Shown here one piece after another: positions 12,226-23,821 of a stretch of 64,000 bases of DNA (the stretch's first letter is position 1; every line of letters starts with the position of its first letter). The stretch is from assembly GCF_025698545.1 (NCBI RefSeq), contig NC_068576.1, forward strand, positions 54,844,094 through 54,908,093, read 5' to 3'. The notes under the pieces are model-generated. The model was not told the DNA's origin. It did no database searches and worked only from the letters and a program-made list of their open reading frames with translations. The position numbers and the translations under genes were made by a program. The stretch comes from Gossypium raimondii. Lineage: Eukaryota > Streptophyta > Magnoliopsida > Malvales > Malvaceae.

Positions 12226-13223
12226 TACACCTCGAATTAAGTTAAGGTAATATTTTAATTCAATTTAAAAAGGGAAAAATATCAAAACTTAACATGAACT
12301 TTTATTTAATGTGCAATATCATATATGAACTTTGATTTTGTATGATTTTATACGTAAAATTTTAATTTGATTCAATTTTCACAAATCACTAACAATATTA
12401 TTAAATTAACACCATTTTACGTTGATATATTGCATACACAAATAAAATATTAATCCAATATGAAAATAATGTATGTATTCATTTCTTTAAATGTGCATAA
12501 TTGAATCAAAATCACAATTTCATGTATACATATAAATCGCAATTCAAGTTATAATTGTACCAGTTTAAAGTTTATTTATCAAAATTACACATTAAATGAA
12601 AGCTCATGTATAAATTTGATATTTATCCCATTTAAATAAGACGCAACATGCGTGATAGCCCACGTGTTTGAATAAAAATATAAGAAAAGTTATTAAAATT
12701 TTAAAAGAAATAAAGTATGAATTTACTGAATTATCGTATAAAATTGTCATATTTAAAACTTTAATGTTATCAGTATTTTCATAAAAAATAATTTAACTAT
12801 TTTTATAAAATGGTCATTTAAAATGTTAATGGTGAATATTTCATTCATTTCAATCTTATTGAATGGACAAAGGCATGCAAAGTACATACAATAGTATGGA
12901 TTCTACAAACTATCAAACAACAATAATTTCTTATAACAAAAATCTACTTAATTTGTGTCTTCACAACCACAAAAGTATATTCTTGCTTCATAGTTATTGA
13001 ACCAAGGCCTAAAATCTTTAAGATAAAATTCTAGAGAGAAAAGATCAAACAAGCAAATCTCAAAAATGAAATAATCAAACCAAAAGAAATTAATTAATAT
13101 TAAAAAACAAAACATTTTAATTACACAATATAACAAAGCATTTAAATTACAAAAAATAGCATTTTAAAATAAAATATTCAAACATTCATATTATAATAGG
13201 AAATGGGATGGATCATAAGTGCA

Positions 13224-14903
13224 TCACTGAGGAGGGCTATTCTCTTTGCCACCACCGGCTCCTACATGACTGCCTCCGCCACCAACAAATTGGAACTGCC
13301 GTTGGGACCGCTGTTGTAACTGCATCATGGGTTCCAACATCCGCTGAATGTTACACAGTGTCTGATTCATTTGCGCCATCTGCGTCATGATGTTGGAAAC
13401 ATTAGACTTCAATGTTTGCACTTCTTCAGGAAATTGTTGTGTCGTCGACGACCCCTGTTGGGAAACAGTACTAGGAACATAAGGAGTGCAGCTCGCTGCA
13501 TCTGAATGGCAGTGTGAATTGCTGGTCGAAGGTGAAACACGTGGTCTTGGTCTTGCACCACACCCAATAGCTTGAGACCAAAACCCAGCGTCAATATGCC
13601 AAAACTTGTACGCATTGTCCCTACAAGTTTTCTGCAAAAAAGAAGAAAATAATTTTCCGATAATATATATAGTTAGAGGACACGAAGATAAACAATTATT
13701 GATATAGTTAAAAGATCAGAAAACATAAAATAATGATAAAATTAAAGACTTACTTTGATAGCTTTAAGCTTTTTCTTGTTCATGTAATCACCAGAACCCC
13801 TAACACGTTTATTGGAAAGTTTCGCGATTGTCGATTCAGGGTGCAAGTCTCGTGACTATATAAAAAATAAAATTTCAAAATTATATTAAAAAAAATTTTA
13901 AAATTCTAAAATGTAATTTAATTAATATTTGCATAAAATAAATTTTAACTTGAATGTTATCAAACGAGACACGATTCACAGACGAATTTGAAGCTGACTG
14001 AGGCAGCTCGAAGTTGGTGTCGGCATTAGCTCCATGCAATATCCGAGCAGTCTCATCGTATGCTCGAGCTGCCTCCTCAGCAGTATTAAAAGTTCCAAGC
14101 CAGAGCCCAACTTTTTGCAAAGAGTCATCAATCTCAGCCACCCATCTTTGGTGTCCTCTTGATGTTGATGTAGCAGTGATCGAAGTTGAGATATTAAACA
14201 AGCCATTCAGAGGGGAAAGGGTCATCTGTGAATCCCATAATGCCTCAAATGACGGTTCATTGGACCACTTAGAGCTTGCCATAGATGTCGGTTGACTTTG
14301 GAGTTGATGCCATTGAACCTCTATTTGACCAACTGCCGATTGACCATCACATGCTTGATCATGATTTATGGCAAGCTCAGGCTTGCTAAAACCCTGAACA
14401 AGGTTCATGTTTCCTGATTCTAGGCATAAGTTCTTGTTGCTGAGAGGAGGGTCAGAAGCAACGCTAAGTTGCAAACCAGCAGAATTAGCAGTTGAAAGGA
14501 CTCCATTCCCTTTACCAGCATCAAGCAACTTGGGAAGTGCACCAACAAGAAGCCCACCAGCATCACTCCCACAGGTTTTCTCAGATGAGAAAGGCTGCAG
14601 ATTATCAAAGATTAAACGGTTGGTAGACGAGCTAGAAGCCAACTGAGGACCAGGTAGTTCGAAGTTGGTACGGGCATTAGCCCCACGCAACGCCCGAGCA
14701 GCACAGTCGTAAGCTCGAGATGCTTCCTCGGCGGTATCATAAGTTCCAAGCCAAAGCCTGACTTTTTGCGAAGAGTCTTTGATCTCAGCCACCCACCTCC
14801 CTGATGGTCTTTGCCTAACTCCCACGAATCTATGGTGTCCTCTAGACGACGGCTTCATTCTACCGCCCAATTTATCAGCACCGGTGGAAGCTCCTGATGC
14901 CAT
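13224..14903 (-). CDS. Chimeric ERF gene: AP2 domain, half AP2 domain, two captured exons
   Basis: Exon 1 (14903-13950) starts [14 protein letters not shown] and carries a full AP2 domain nearly identical to the neighbouring ERF. Similarity to that protein continues to GLFNISTS (paralog GLFDISTL), then stops. There follows a second AP2 piece, [18 protein letters not shown] to [11 protein letters not shown], lacking the first-strand [10 protein letters not shown] stretch. Exons 2 (13855-13754) and 3 (13631-13224) have usable GT/AG sites, and all three joins are phase 0, giving a 487-residue frame. The added part is basic ([20 protein letters not shown]), then [15 protein letters not shown], then a Met/Gln-rich possible coiled coil and a glycine-rich end; I do not recognise its family, and a transposase-derived tail is only a guess. 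The donor of exon 1 (GTTAAA) is weak. If it is not used, the protein ends shortly after FDNIQ. Confidence 0.6.
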
Positions 14904-15072
14904 AGTTAATATCTTCCTCTTTATCGTATCTTTGAGTAGCAGAGATTCAGGTTGCTTATAAAGGCACGGCCACGGGTACATTTGATATACCACTAGTCGA
15001 CAACAAAAAAAACTGCAAAACCTGGTCTTAAAATTGCAGGCCAGTTGTTTATATCGACGCAATTACTAAAAC
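14904..15072 (-). promoter_or_regulatory. Proximal promoter of the second ERF gene
   Basis: Mirrors the paralog's upstream region: ATTAACT before the ATG, GAGTAGCAGAGATTC, CTTTATAAG (TATA-like), TGCAAAACC and TTTATATCGACGCAATTAC in the same order. Confidence 0.6.
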
Positions 15073-15412
15073 AAAATATCAACTAATCAGAGATTATCTT
15101 CAATTGCATTTTACAAATATATAAATAGTTCACTAAAGGTTGAAATATAAGCCCGAAAGCTACATTTAAGCAAGTCCCGCTTTTCATAAATTGCCTTCTG
15201 AGAAATTAAGAAATCAAACAGACAACACACACAATCGCACAAAACCCATTCTTTCTTCTTCTTCTTCTTTCTCTTTTCTTTTTTTTTTTTTGGTTTTATT
15301 TGCTGTATGCATCCAGTTGAAAAAAACCATAAATAGACATTCTGTAGGATATGCCGATTATTCTACCTTTTTTATGTTAAGTACTTGGGTGAACTATTCA
15401 TTAATTTATTAA

Positions 15413-15574
15413 GAAAATTTCATTTTAGTCATTTAACTTTAAAATTTATAAAATATTACTAAACTATTCTAAAATTATCTTTTAGTCACTGGATTATTAA
15501 CTTCCTAACCAATTGCTTGTCTGGCCGTTAAAATACTGTTTGACACACATATAAAATATATGGTTAAATAACAC
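15413..15574. repeat. Fragment related to neighbouring TIR elements
   Basis: Contains TTTTAGTCATTTAACTTTAA and CTTTTAGTCACTGGATTATT, variants of the GTCACTTAACT/TTAGTCACT words that make up the two elements to the right. No matching right end is seen, so it is probably a partial copy. Confidence 0.4.
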
Positions 15575-16098
15575 AATTAGTTTAGTGATTATGGGTAAGC
15601 TTTGGTCACTTAACTAAAAAAGTTACAATTTTATCACTAAATTATTCGAAGTTTTTATTTAAGGCATTGAACTATTCAAAAAATTTTTATTTAAGTCACT
15701 GAGTTGTTAAGTTTTTCCTTTTTCTTTTTTTAAAAAGTTCTACCAATGATTCTCAATCAACGATTAATCAATACGTTGGATCAATACACATTGATGAGTA
15801 GAAAAACACATCTCAAATCCAAGTCGATCTGATAGTCAATGTCGGAGATGAGAAAAAAAGATTATTTAAATTCGTGATGTCTAAAATTGTTTCATAAAAA
15901 AATTGAACTATAGAAGTGAAGAGGAAAAAGACCTTTTGATTGGTGCAAAGAGTGCAAATGGAGAAAGCTATAAAGCATCGATTTTACAACTCAATGACTT
16001 AAATGAATTTTTTTGAATAGTTCAGTGACCAAATTGTAATTTTTTTAGTTAAGTAACCAAAAAGAAAACTTACCATAGTTTAGTGTCTAATTTTATTG
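15575..16098. mobile_element. Long-TIR non-autonomous element (MITE-like), about 525 bp
   Basis: The left arm (TTAGTTTAGTGATTATGGG, GGTCACTTAACTAAAAAAGT, TACAATTTTATCACTAAATT) recurs as an imperfect reverse complement in the right arm at about 15985-16098 (CAGTGACCAAATTGTAAT, TTTTTTAGTTAAGTAACC). Arms of more than 100 bp flank about 290 bp of unrelated AT-rich DNA. No coding capacity. Confidence 0.6.
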
Positions 16099-16137
16099 AA
16101 GAAAAATTGGATGCATTGTATATTTAATTAAAATAAG

Positions 16138-17036
16138 GGTAAACGACACACTATTACTCACTCAATTATGGGTAAATTTTCGTTTTGGTCACTTAATTAA
16201 AAAGTTACAATTTAGTCACTAATATTTTTATTTTTTGTCACCCAATTGTTAAGTGACACTTTTTAGTTGGTATGTTAATAATTTTAGTCTTCAAATTTTA
16301 CATTTTTTGTCAATTTGACCCGATTCTATATAAAAATTATTTTAAAAATCAAAATTACTTAAAATATAAAATTTGAAAAACCCAAAATTGCAATATTTTT
16401 TAGTCGAGTTTCATGCCATTGAAGAACATCCATAATTGATATTACAGATACTTGTGAAATAGACTCGGTGCATTTTCTAACAAAAAATATAGAAAAATAT
16501 ACCACCAAAATTTCTTTTCCATACTCAATTCAAAATTTTAATTCATTTAAATTATTTTCCAAAACCCAAATTGTAAAAGTAAATTATATATGATTTTTTT
16601 TCTTTTCTTACAACGAAAAAGCTATATCAAGAAACATAAAAAGAAAAAAAAGCGAAAACCAAGAATTTTGTTTAATGTTTTTATTTTTTATGTTTTTAAA
16701 GAATGGGTATTGGATATTTCTATACAAATATTATAGAGAAACTTGAAAGGTTTAAAATAAATTTCCTCTTTTTCTCACTTTATCTATTTTATTTCTAAAT
16801 TAAAAAAAAGAATTTTAAAATTTTATCATTTTATATATAATCAAGGTCAATATAACATAAAAGTATAAAAATTGATATCTAAAATTATTATACCAACTAA
16901 AAATGTGTCACTTAACAGTCGGGTGACCAAAAAATAATTTCGAAAACATTAGTGACTAAATTGTAACCTTTTTTAGTTATGTGATCAAAATAAAAAATTA
17001 CTCATAGTTCAGTGACTAAAGGTGTAATTTACCCTT
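16138..17036. mobile_element. Second long-TIR element of the same kind, about 900 bp
   Basis: The left arm starts AGGGTAAACGACACACTATT and runs to TTAAGTGACACTTTTTAGTT. The right arm at about 16893-17036 is its reverse complement (AACTAAAAATGTGTCACTTA through GTGTAATTTACCCT), so the arms are about 145 bp. Flanks TAAAATA (left) and TAAAATT (right) may be a target duplication. The arms share GGTCACTTAA..AAAAAGTTACAATTTAGTCACTAA-type words with the element at 15575. The middle is AT-rich and noncoding. Confidence 0.65.
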
Positions 17037-17099
17037 AAAATTTAAGTCTTGCAATTACTATTGTTAAGCCTGCAAAATAAAGCTACGCTATAACGACCA

Positions 17100-17353
17100 G
17101 AAGGAAAACACTACTTATTCTTCATTGCTTAAAAAAAGCACTTCTGACTCCAAAAACACTTTTAGAAGAAAAGTTGTGCAGAACAAGCTGCTTTTGGCTG
17201 AAATTTTTAGCTTTTCAGGAGTGTTTCAACAGCACTTCTGAAAAGGAGAAGTTAAAAATTTTAGCTTTTCCCTCTCCCAAAAGCACTTTTGGTGCTTAAT
17301 TACTTTTTCACCCATCTAATAACATAGTATTTTCCTTTTTTTTCTTTTTGCTT
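17100..17353. repeat. Left part of a small element split by the solo LTR
   Basis: Carries AAAGCACTTCTGACTCC, AAAACACTTTTAGAAG and CCCAAAAGCACTTTTGGTGC, the inverted AAAGCACTTTT words typical of small plant TIR elements. The LTR at 17354 begins in its right part. DNA after the LTR (20548-20925, ending ACCCATCAAACACTACTAGC) may be the other part. Confidence 0.35.
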
Positions 17354-20300
17354 TGTAATTGGCCCAATTTGCCTGGGCCCAATTAAATCAATAAACACCA
17401 AAGCTAAAAAACCCAAATTCAATTAAAATCAAATTTTAAAAGTCCAATTACAAACCCAATAAAATAGCAGGCCTAAACATAAAACTCAAATCAGCCCAAA
17501 CCCAACTAAACCAAATACCCAATAACCCAAACAAGCCCAAAACAAAAGAAAAAACAGCAAACAGAAACCCTAGAAGCTTCAGCCGCTGCCTCCAATCTCC
17601 CTAGCGCGCCGCGCCGCCCTAATTGCGGCCGCCTCCCCCGTGCACGCCGCTCCGTACGTCACGTCTATACTTGCAAAATATCCTAGAAGAATCTAAAAGC
17701 AAAAAAATAGAAGGAAAAATAGTTTGTAAAATATGATTTTTGGGGCTATAAAAACTCTATTTTTGTATTCTAAATGAGGGGGATGAAAAAATTCAAAGGA
17801 ATACAAAAAAATCAGAGAGAAAATCAACAAAGGTTTCTTTCATTTTCTTATTTTTCTTTCTGTTTTCCTCTTCGAAATTGCTTATATATATATATATATA
17901 TATAAAGATATTTGTTTTATTTTTAATATATGTATTAAAATAGAGTAAAAAGAAAAAAAAACTAATCTAGGAAAGGTTCGATCGCCACGCACAGCGGTCG
18001 TTGGCGGCAGACGACTGCAGTCCGATGAGTGGATCTGTGGCCAGAGAAGGAAGCCTAGCAGAGAAAAGAGCCCTCTCTTTTCTGTTTTTTTTAAAACAAA
18101 ACAGTAAAAATGAAGGTTTAAATTTTATTTCTCTTTTATATGTCCTCTAAACGACGTCGTTTGGGGTCTGTTTCAGTGGCCTCAAAACGGCGCCGTTTTG
18201 GCACTGATCTGCGAGGTGTCCCGACCCGAGAGAAGGATCCGCCTATTTTGTCTCAAGGGTCAATTTCGCATTTGGTCCTCCTTCTTTTGTGGCATGTTCA
18301 AATCAGTTTTTTTCTTTTTTTTTTAAATTTCGCTCTGCATTTTGTTTGTGTTTCATTTCGGCCCAGGTTGAAACGTTGCGTTTTGGAGGGACGGGGATTA
18401 TTTCTCACTTGGTCCCCCAAGTTATTCACGTATTACATTTGGCCTCTTTGCTTTATTTTATTTTCATTTTTTCCTTTAATTTTGTTGTTAGTTTAATTTA
18501 ATCCTTACCTATTTAATATGCTTGGTTTTTTGGCCTCTTTGCTTTATTTTATTTTCATTTTTTCCTTTAATTTTGTTGTTAATTTAATTTAATGCTTGCC
18601 TATTTAATATGCTTGGTTTTTTTATTTATTTCTTTTTTTAAATTTATTTCATTATTCTGTTTTAAATATATTTAATTTTACATCTAACATTATTTTATGT
18701 TTCAGCTTAATATATTTTTAAACTTATCATCGATATTATTTTAATTTATAATATATTATTATTTTAAATTTATCATTTATTTTTTATTTAAATTCATCAT
18801 GTATTATTATTTTAAAATTTATCGTCTATGATTATTTAGATTTATTGTGTATTTATTTTATATATTTCCTATGTAAATTCAATATAATTTATACACATTT
18901 TATGGTTTTATTTTATAATATATTTTTAAAATTTACTTTTATATATTTCTATGTTTTAAAGATTTATAGGATAATACCCTTAGACTTTATTATTTTATAT
19001 ATACATACATAATTTATACTAAATTATTTTTATTCTATACTATTGATTTCATATTATTCTAGTTATTACGTTTAAATTCTCTTTTAAATATGTTTATATA
19101 TCTTCTTTTAAATCTATTTATATATATAATTTATTTCTTTTAAACCCTATTTTATTATATACTTTGTTTATCTCAACTTTTTATATATGTTATTATATGC
19201 ATACATTATTATTTATATTAAGTTTTCATGTATTATTTATTTAGATTAATATATATATATTATCTTGTATACTACTTATTTGGATCTTCTTCTTATTCAA
19301 TATTTGCTTTAAAATTCATTTATACTACTTCATATAGTATTTATTTTTAATTCTACTTTTTAAACTATTCCAAGTTTCATATTAATTACTTCTTTCTAAA
19401 ATGTTTATACATATAATTTATTTTTGGTACATTGGTAATTCCAAATTTCTTCTTTTCCATGTTTTTTTGGTTATTTTAAAACTTGTTACATTTTATTTGT
19501 GTTAATTTGCTTCGTATTTCTTTCAAAATTGGCTTTTAATTCATTAGCCTTGAATATTAATTTTAGTATTTGCATAATATATGATATGAAACTATTGCTA
19601 TTATGTGTATTTTAATTTGTTCTTTGTGTTTTCACATTATTGTCATTCATCTATATAATTTTATTTCCATGTATTATTGTGTCATGCTTGCAAATATATT
19701 CTTGTTTCTTGTTATCGTATCGTGAATCAAATTCCAATGTAGATAATCGATATTAGTTGTTGCTTCTTTTTTCTTCAAACAAACCAAATAAATGTATTTT
19801 AAGGCAGTTTTATAATCACTCTTATTTGAAATCTTCTTAAAATAAAGTCATATTTCACGTTTCGAAGCTTCGAGAAATCATACCCTAACTTACGGGGTTT
19901 CGATTTTCTCGTTAATCCAAAATGACCAGTTTTTTAATTTTCAAAACATATGGTTCCTTTTAATAAGATTAAAAGCAAGTTGTATGTCGTCTTTGGAACT
20001 TCAAGAAATCGTGCCCTAACTTACGGGGTTTCTATTTTCTCGTCAAACTAAAACGGCCAAACATTTAGTTTGAATACACAATAAAAATTTTTAAAGGTTA
20101 GCTTATGCTCGGGAATTCAAACGTTGCATCCTAACTTACGGGATACGACATTTTGTTGCCTCGGGATGAGAAACCCTTTTATATTCGTTCAAATCTATCC
20201 AAACATTATTTTAAAATATGACATTAATAAAATGGGGAAATCACTTTTAATATTTTCGAATTTTCGACATTCAACTTTAAGACATTAATTAATCAATTAG

Positions 20301-20547
20301 GTACCAATTTTGGGCGTGACGAGAGTGCTAATCATTCCTCACACGTAATCGACTCCCGAACCCGTTTTTCTCGAATTTCGTAGACCAAAAATCATTTTTT
20401 TAGTAAATTAAAACTCTTATTAAAATGATCATATTACGAGGTGATCCGATCACACCTCATAAAAAAAAAGATTAGAGGCGACTTCTATTTTCATTTTCGT
20501 TTTCAAAGTAAAAGTCAACCCCTTTTATAAAAAAAATAGTTTCGACA
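17354..20547 (+). mobile_element. Solo LTR, Ty3/gypsy-like, 3.2 kb
   Basis: Begins TGTAATTGGCCCAATTTGCC and ends in GTTTCGACA, with the 5-bp duplication TGCTT directly on both sides (17349-17353 and 20548-20552). One LTR-length sequence between perfect duplications, with no internal region, is the mark of a solo LTR made by LTR-LTR recombination. Inside are GC-rich blocks near 17580-17650, an AACGACGTCGTTT-like block (18150-18200) and a long AT-rich middle. The GGGCGTGACGAG..GCTAATC block near 20313 resembles LTR ends I associate with cotton gypsy elements. The intact duplication suggests moderate to young age. The fossil element has no coding part. Confidence 0.8.
18441..18622 (+). repeat. 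91-bp tandem duplication inside the LTR
   Basis: GGCCTCTTTGCTTTATTTTA starts at 18441 and again at 18532. The two 91-bp copies differ at only a few bases, ending in TTAATATGCTTGGTTTTTT. Confidence 0.85.
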
Positions 20548-20960
20548 TGCTTAATTACAAATATATTAAAATCATTAATTAAAAATAAAAAATTATTTTT
20601 AAAATACTAATTAAAAATATTTAATGGTTATATTTAAATATTTAAAATATAGTTTATATATTTTAATTAAAATTTATAAATAATTAATATTTATTGCTTA
20701 AAAATATTTAAAATTTATATTTTATATATTAAAATATTAAAAACAAGTAATAATTTTTATATTCTTACTAAAATATAATAATATTAACTAATTTAAATAT
20801 TATTTAAATACATATTTATTACTTAATAATAATATATTTAAAATAAATATTTTATTTCTCAAAAATAATAATATTAAACAGACAAATTTTAAACCAAACT
20901 TTTCGAAGTCACCCATCAAACACTACTAGCCCGTAAAGTTAAAACAACGCTACGCGGATC
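20548..20960. other. AT-rich DNA between LTR and NUP98-like gene
   Basis: Almost pure A/T with TTAAAATATT-type words; probably the remainder of an older element cut by the LTR. No gene. Confidence 0.4.
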
Positions 20961-22930
20961 TCACCCGACCCTACAAAGCCGTCCGTTCGCTCCATTTTGC
21001 GCTACCGTTACTGTTTGGGACTCTTTTTTCTCCAGCAGGAGGTCTTTCTCTCTTTCCCCTTTTACGAATTTGAATTTTTCCGAACCAGTAAGCTTCCATT
21101 ATTTCTCCCCCTCCCGATTCAGATCGGTCCGAAAAGGTTCGAACTCTCATCTCTTTATTTAACTTTTCTCTGGCACTCCCACTGCTTCGCTGCTCTATAG
21201 CACTTGCTAGTGCTTTCTTCTTTTTTAGGCATCAAAATTTCAAGTACATGTAATATCTAGGTTGAAATATTCGATGTTTTTTTTTTCTCTTTGCGTAACT
21301 TTTTTTTTAAGTTTTTAAGTAAATGCATCGGAAGGAAAAAGGCTTTGATCGCTACTGAGTAATTGCTTGTTTGGTGCGCAAATAAATCATAAAATGGACA
21401 CTAAGTTTGGTCCATGGCATCATGTTTACGTTGTTTTATTTTATTTTGCATTGTTACTTTCTTTTTAGTTTCCTCGTTTGTTTAATTTACTTTCGGTTCA
21501 TTTTTGTTTTCCGCCTCAGTTTGAGATCAAAGAGTTGTGGTGCTAGAACAACTACTTAAACGAAGATGTTTGGTGCAACTAGCCGTAAGTCTTTTTCTTA
21601 CACTTTACTGGAAATCATATTTTGATTCGGTTCCATGAATGCATAATTGCTTCCAGTCCTGTCTGAAACTGGAAGCTTGCGGTTGGTGCTATTACTTGTA
21701 TATAGGCATTGTGAAATTCCGAGTTTCTGGTTGGTATTTTATATCGAAGAATGACTTCAGTTTTCAAAAAGGTTTCATAATTTGCATGCCTTGATACCAA
21801 TGAATTATTGCTATCTTCTTCTTCTTCTTTTTTGAGTTTTTACCAGTATGGCAGTATCCTTCTAAAGTTAATAAAATTTTTTTTTTTTTACTTTTTTGCT
21901 TGCCTTGTATTTGGTCGCAGAAAAAGTGCATCCTGATAATGCTTTGTTCTGTGGTAATTGTTATTAGTTATAATAGTTTACCTTCTTGATATGCTATTAG
22001 TTACAATAGTTTTAATTAGCTGTGCTTGTTACTGGTCAAAGATTGGTGTTTTTTTTTCTTCCTTTTTTTTTCTGATATATATGCTTGAAATCTTTTCATT
22101 CGTGTTTCAGATTTTTGTTATCTTTAACATACATATTGCATGTTGTCCTTTCTTGAGAATAAATTTTTTGTCATTGCTGAATTTTTTGGAAAATTAAATT
22201 AACTATTGGAAACTCTTAAAACAACTTGTGGGCAATCATCAAACAGCCCATTTGCATCCCAGTCTGTTTTTGGGGAGACCAACAATGCAAGTAGCAATCA
22301 GTTTGCACCTAAACCTTCCTTTGGTAGTCCAACCCTCTTTTGCTTCCCAAACAGGGAGTTCAATATTTGGGGGTTCTTCTACTGAAGCGTTTGGTGCAGC
22401 CCAGTCTTCTTCTCCCTTTTTGTCAACCACAGCCTTCGGTGCCTCTTCATCTCCGGCTTTTGGAAGTTCTGTGCCTGCTTTTGGATCTTCTTCTTCTCCT
22501 GCTTTTGGCAGTTCATCAGCATCTTTTGGTGGTAATTGTTCTTCTTCTACTTCTACTCTTGTTGAAGTTGCTAGGTTTTGGTAGCCTTCTCTTTTTTTAA
22601 TTGTATGCTTGTCTTGACTTTCTATCCATTTATTCTTGGGCAACTTGGTGTCTTTTCCTTGGTTTTAAATCGATGACTCCTTTTTATTTTTTTTGGATAG
22701 GATCTTCTGTTTTTGGTCAGAAGCCGGCATTTGGCTTTGGGTCTACCCCCACTCAATCAAGTCCTTTTGGAATCACAGCCTGCATTTGGTTCCCCGATAC
22801 CATTTCCCAGTCTGCATTCGGTTCCAGTACTTCTGCCTTCGGTGCTGCAAGCACTCCTGCTTTCGGTGTCACAAGCACTCCTGCCTTCGGTTCAACTGGA
22901 AGTTCAGCATTTGGGAGCACTGGAACTGCA

Positions 22931-23821
22931 TTTGGTGTGTCTAATTCTCCGGTATTTGGAACAGTAGGCACATTTGGAGCATCAAGCGCACCAGCTTTTG
23001 GCACTTCTCTCACTCATGCATTTGGAGCATCAAATTCTGCTTTTGGCACTTCCAAGACTCCTGTTTTTGGAGTGTCAAATTCTGCTTTTGGCGTTTCCGA
23101 CACTCCTACTTTTGGATCATCTTCTACTCCTTTATTCAGCTCTGGGTCTAGCCCTGCTTTTGGCCAATCAACACCAGCATTTTCCAGTAGTCCTTTTGGA
23201 ACAACTACAATTGGAGCACAGAGTTCTTTTGGTGAGTAACCAAGCCTACTTGATCATAGACTTTGAAACTACTTGTACAGTTAGGCAGAAATATATATTT
23301 TCATGGGCCTTACATGATTTAAGGTCAAGGGAGTTCGTATACGTATACATATATATATTATTTAAAATTCTTTGAGTTCTCATGTAGGACCCCAATCTTC
23401 TGCACCAGCATTTGGACAGTCAACTTTTGGGGCTCAACGTGGGGGAAGAAGAGTTGCTTCTTACACGCCTACAATTGACGCTGATAGTAGCATTGGTACA
23501 CAGATGTTCGAGTCAATTTCAGCTATGCCTGTTTACAAAGATAAAAGTCATGAGGAGCTGAGATGGGAGGATTATCAATTAGGAGACAAAGGTACCTTTG
23601 TAAAATATTAAGAAAACCTGGAAGTTATTCATTATTCTTTCCCATTCATTATCGACTAACTTGCTGTAATAATTTGACTGTCAGTTGGACTGCAGCCAAC
23701 CGCTCAGCCTTCTGGAGAGATTTGCTCTGGTGTGTCAACTGCACCTACAAGTCCTTGTGGCTCTTCTCCAACATTTGGCCAAACATCTGTAAATCCTCAT
23801 TCCATCACAAGTACCAATCCA
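22931..23821 (+). repeat. NUP98 tandem unit U1 (891 bp)
   Basis: The first of five head-to-tail units, each running from TTTGGTGTGTCTAATTC in the FG exon to the CCAATCCA end of the third exon. It holds part of the FG exon (donor G/GTGAGT at 23232), the GLEBS exon 23388-23591 and the start of an exon at 23685. All open and in frame: SSFG joins PQSSAPAFG, and DKV joins GLQPTAQPS. Confidence 0.85.

Larger units (their letters stand above)
10821..13223. other. Intergenic with dispersed repeats
   Basis: No gene. It includes a tRNA-like SINE-type copy (11610-11800) and a repeat of about 290 bp (11890-12215), listed separately. The rest is AT-rich. The 62-codon frame near 12948-13136 is random-looking. 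Confidence 0.5.

Noticed and set aside
18140-18501. 118- and 70-codon frames
   Set aside because: Lie inside the solo LTR and are low-complexity (Phe/Leu runs).
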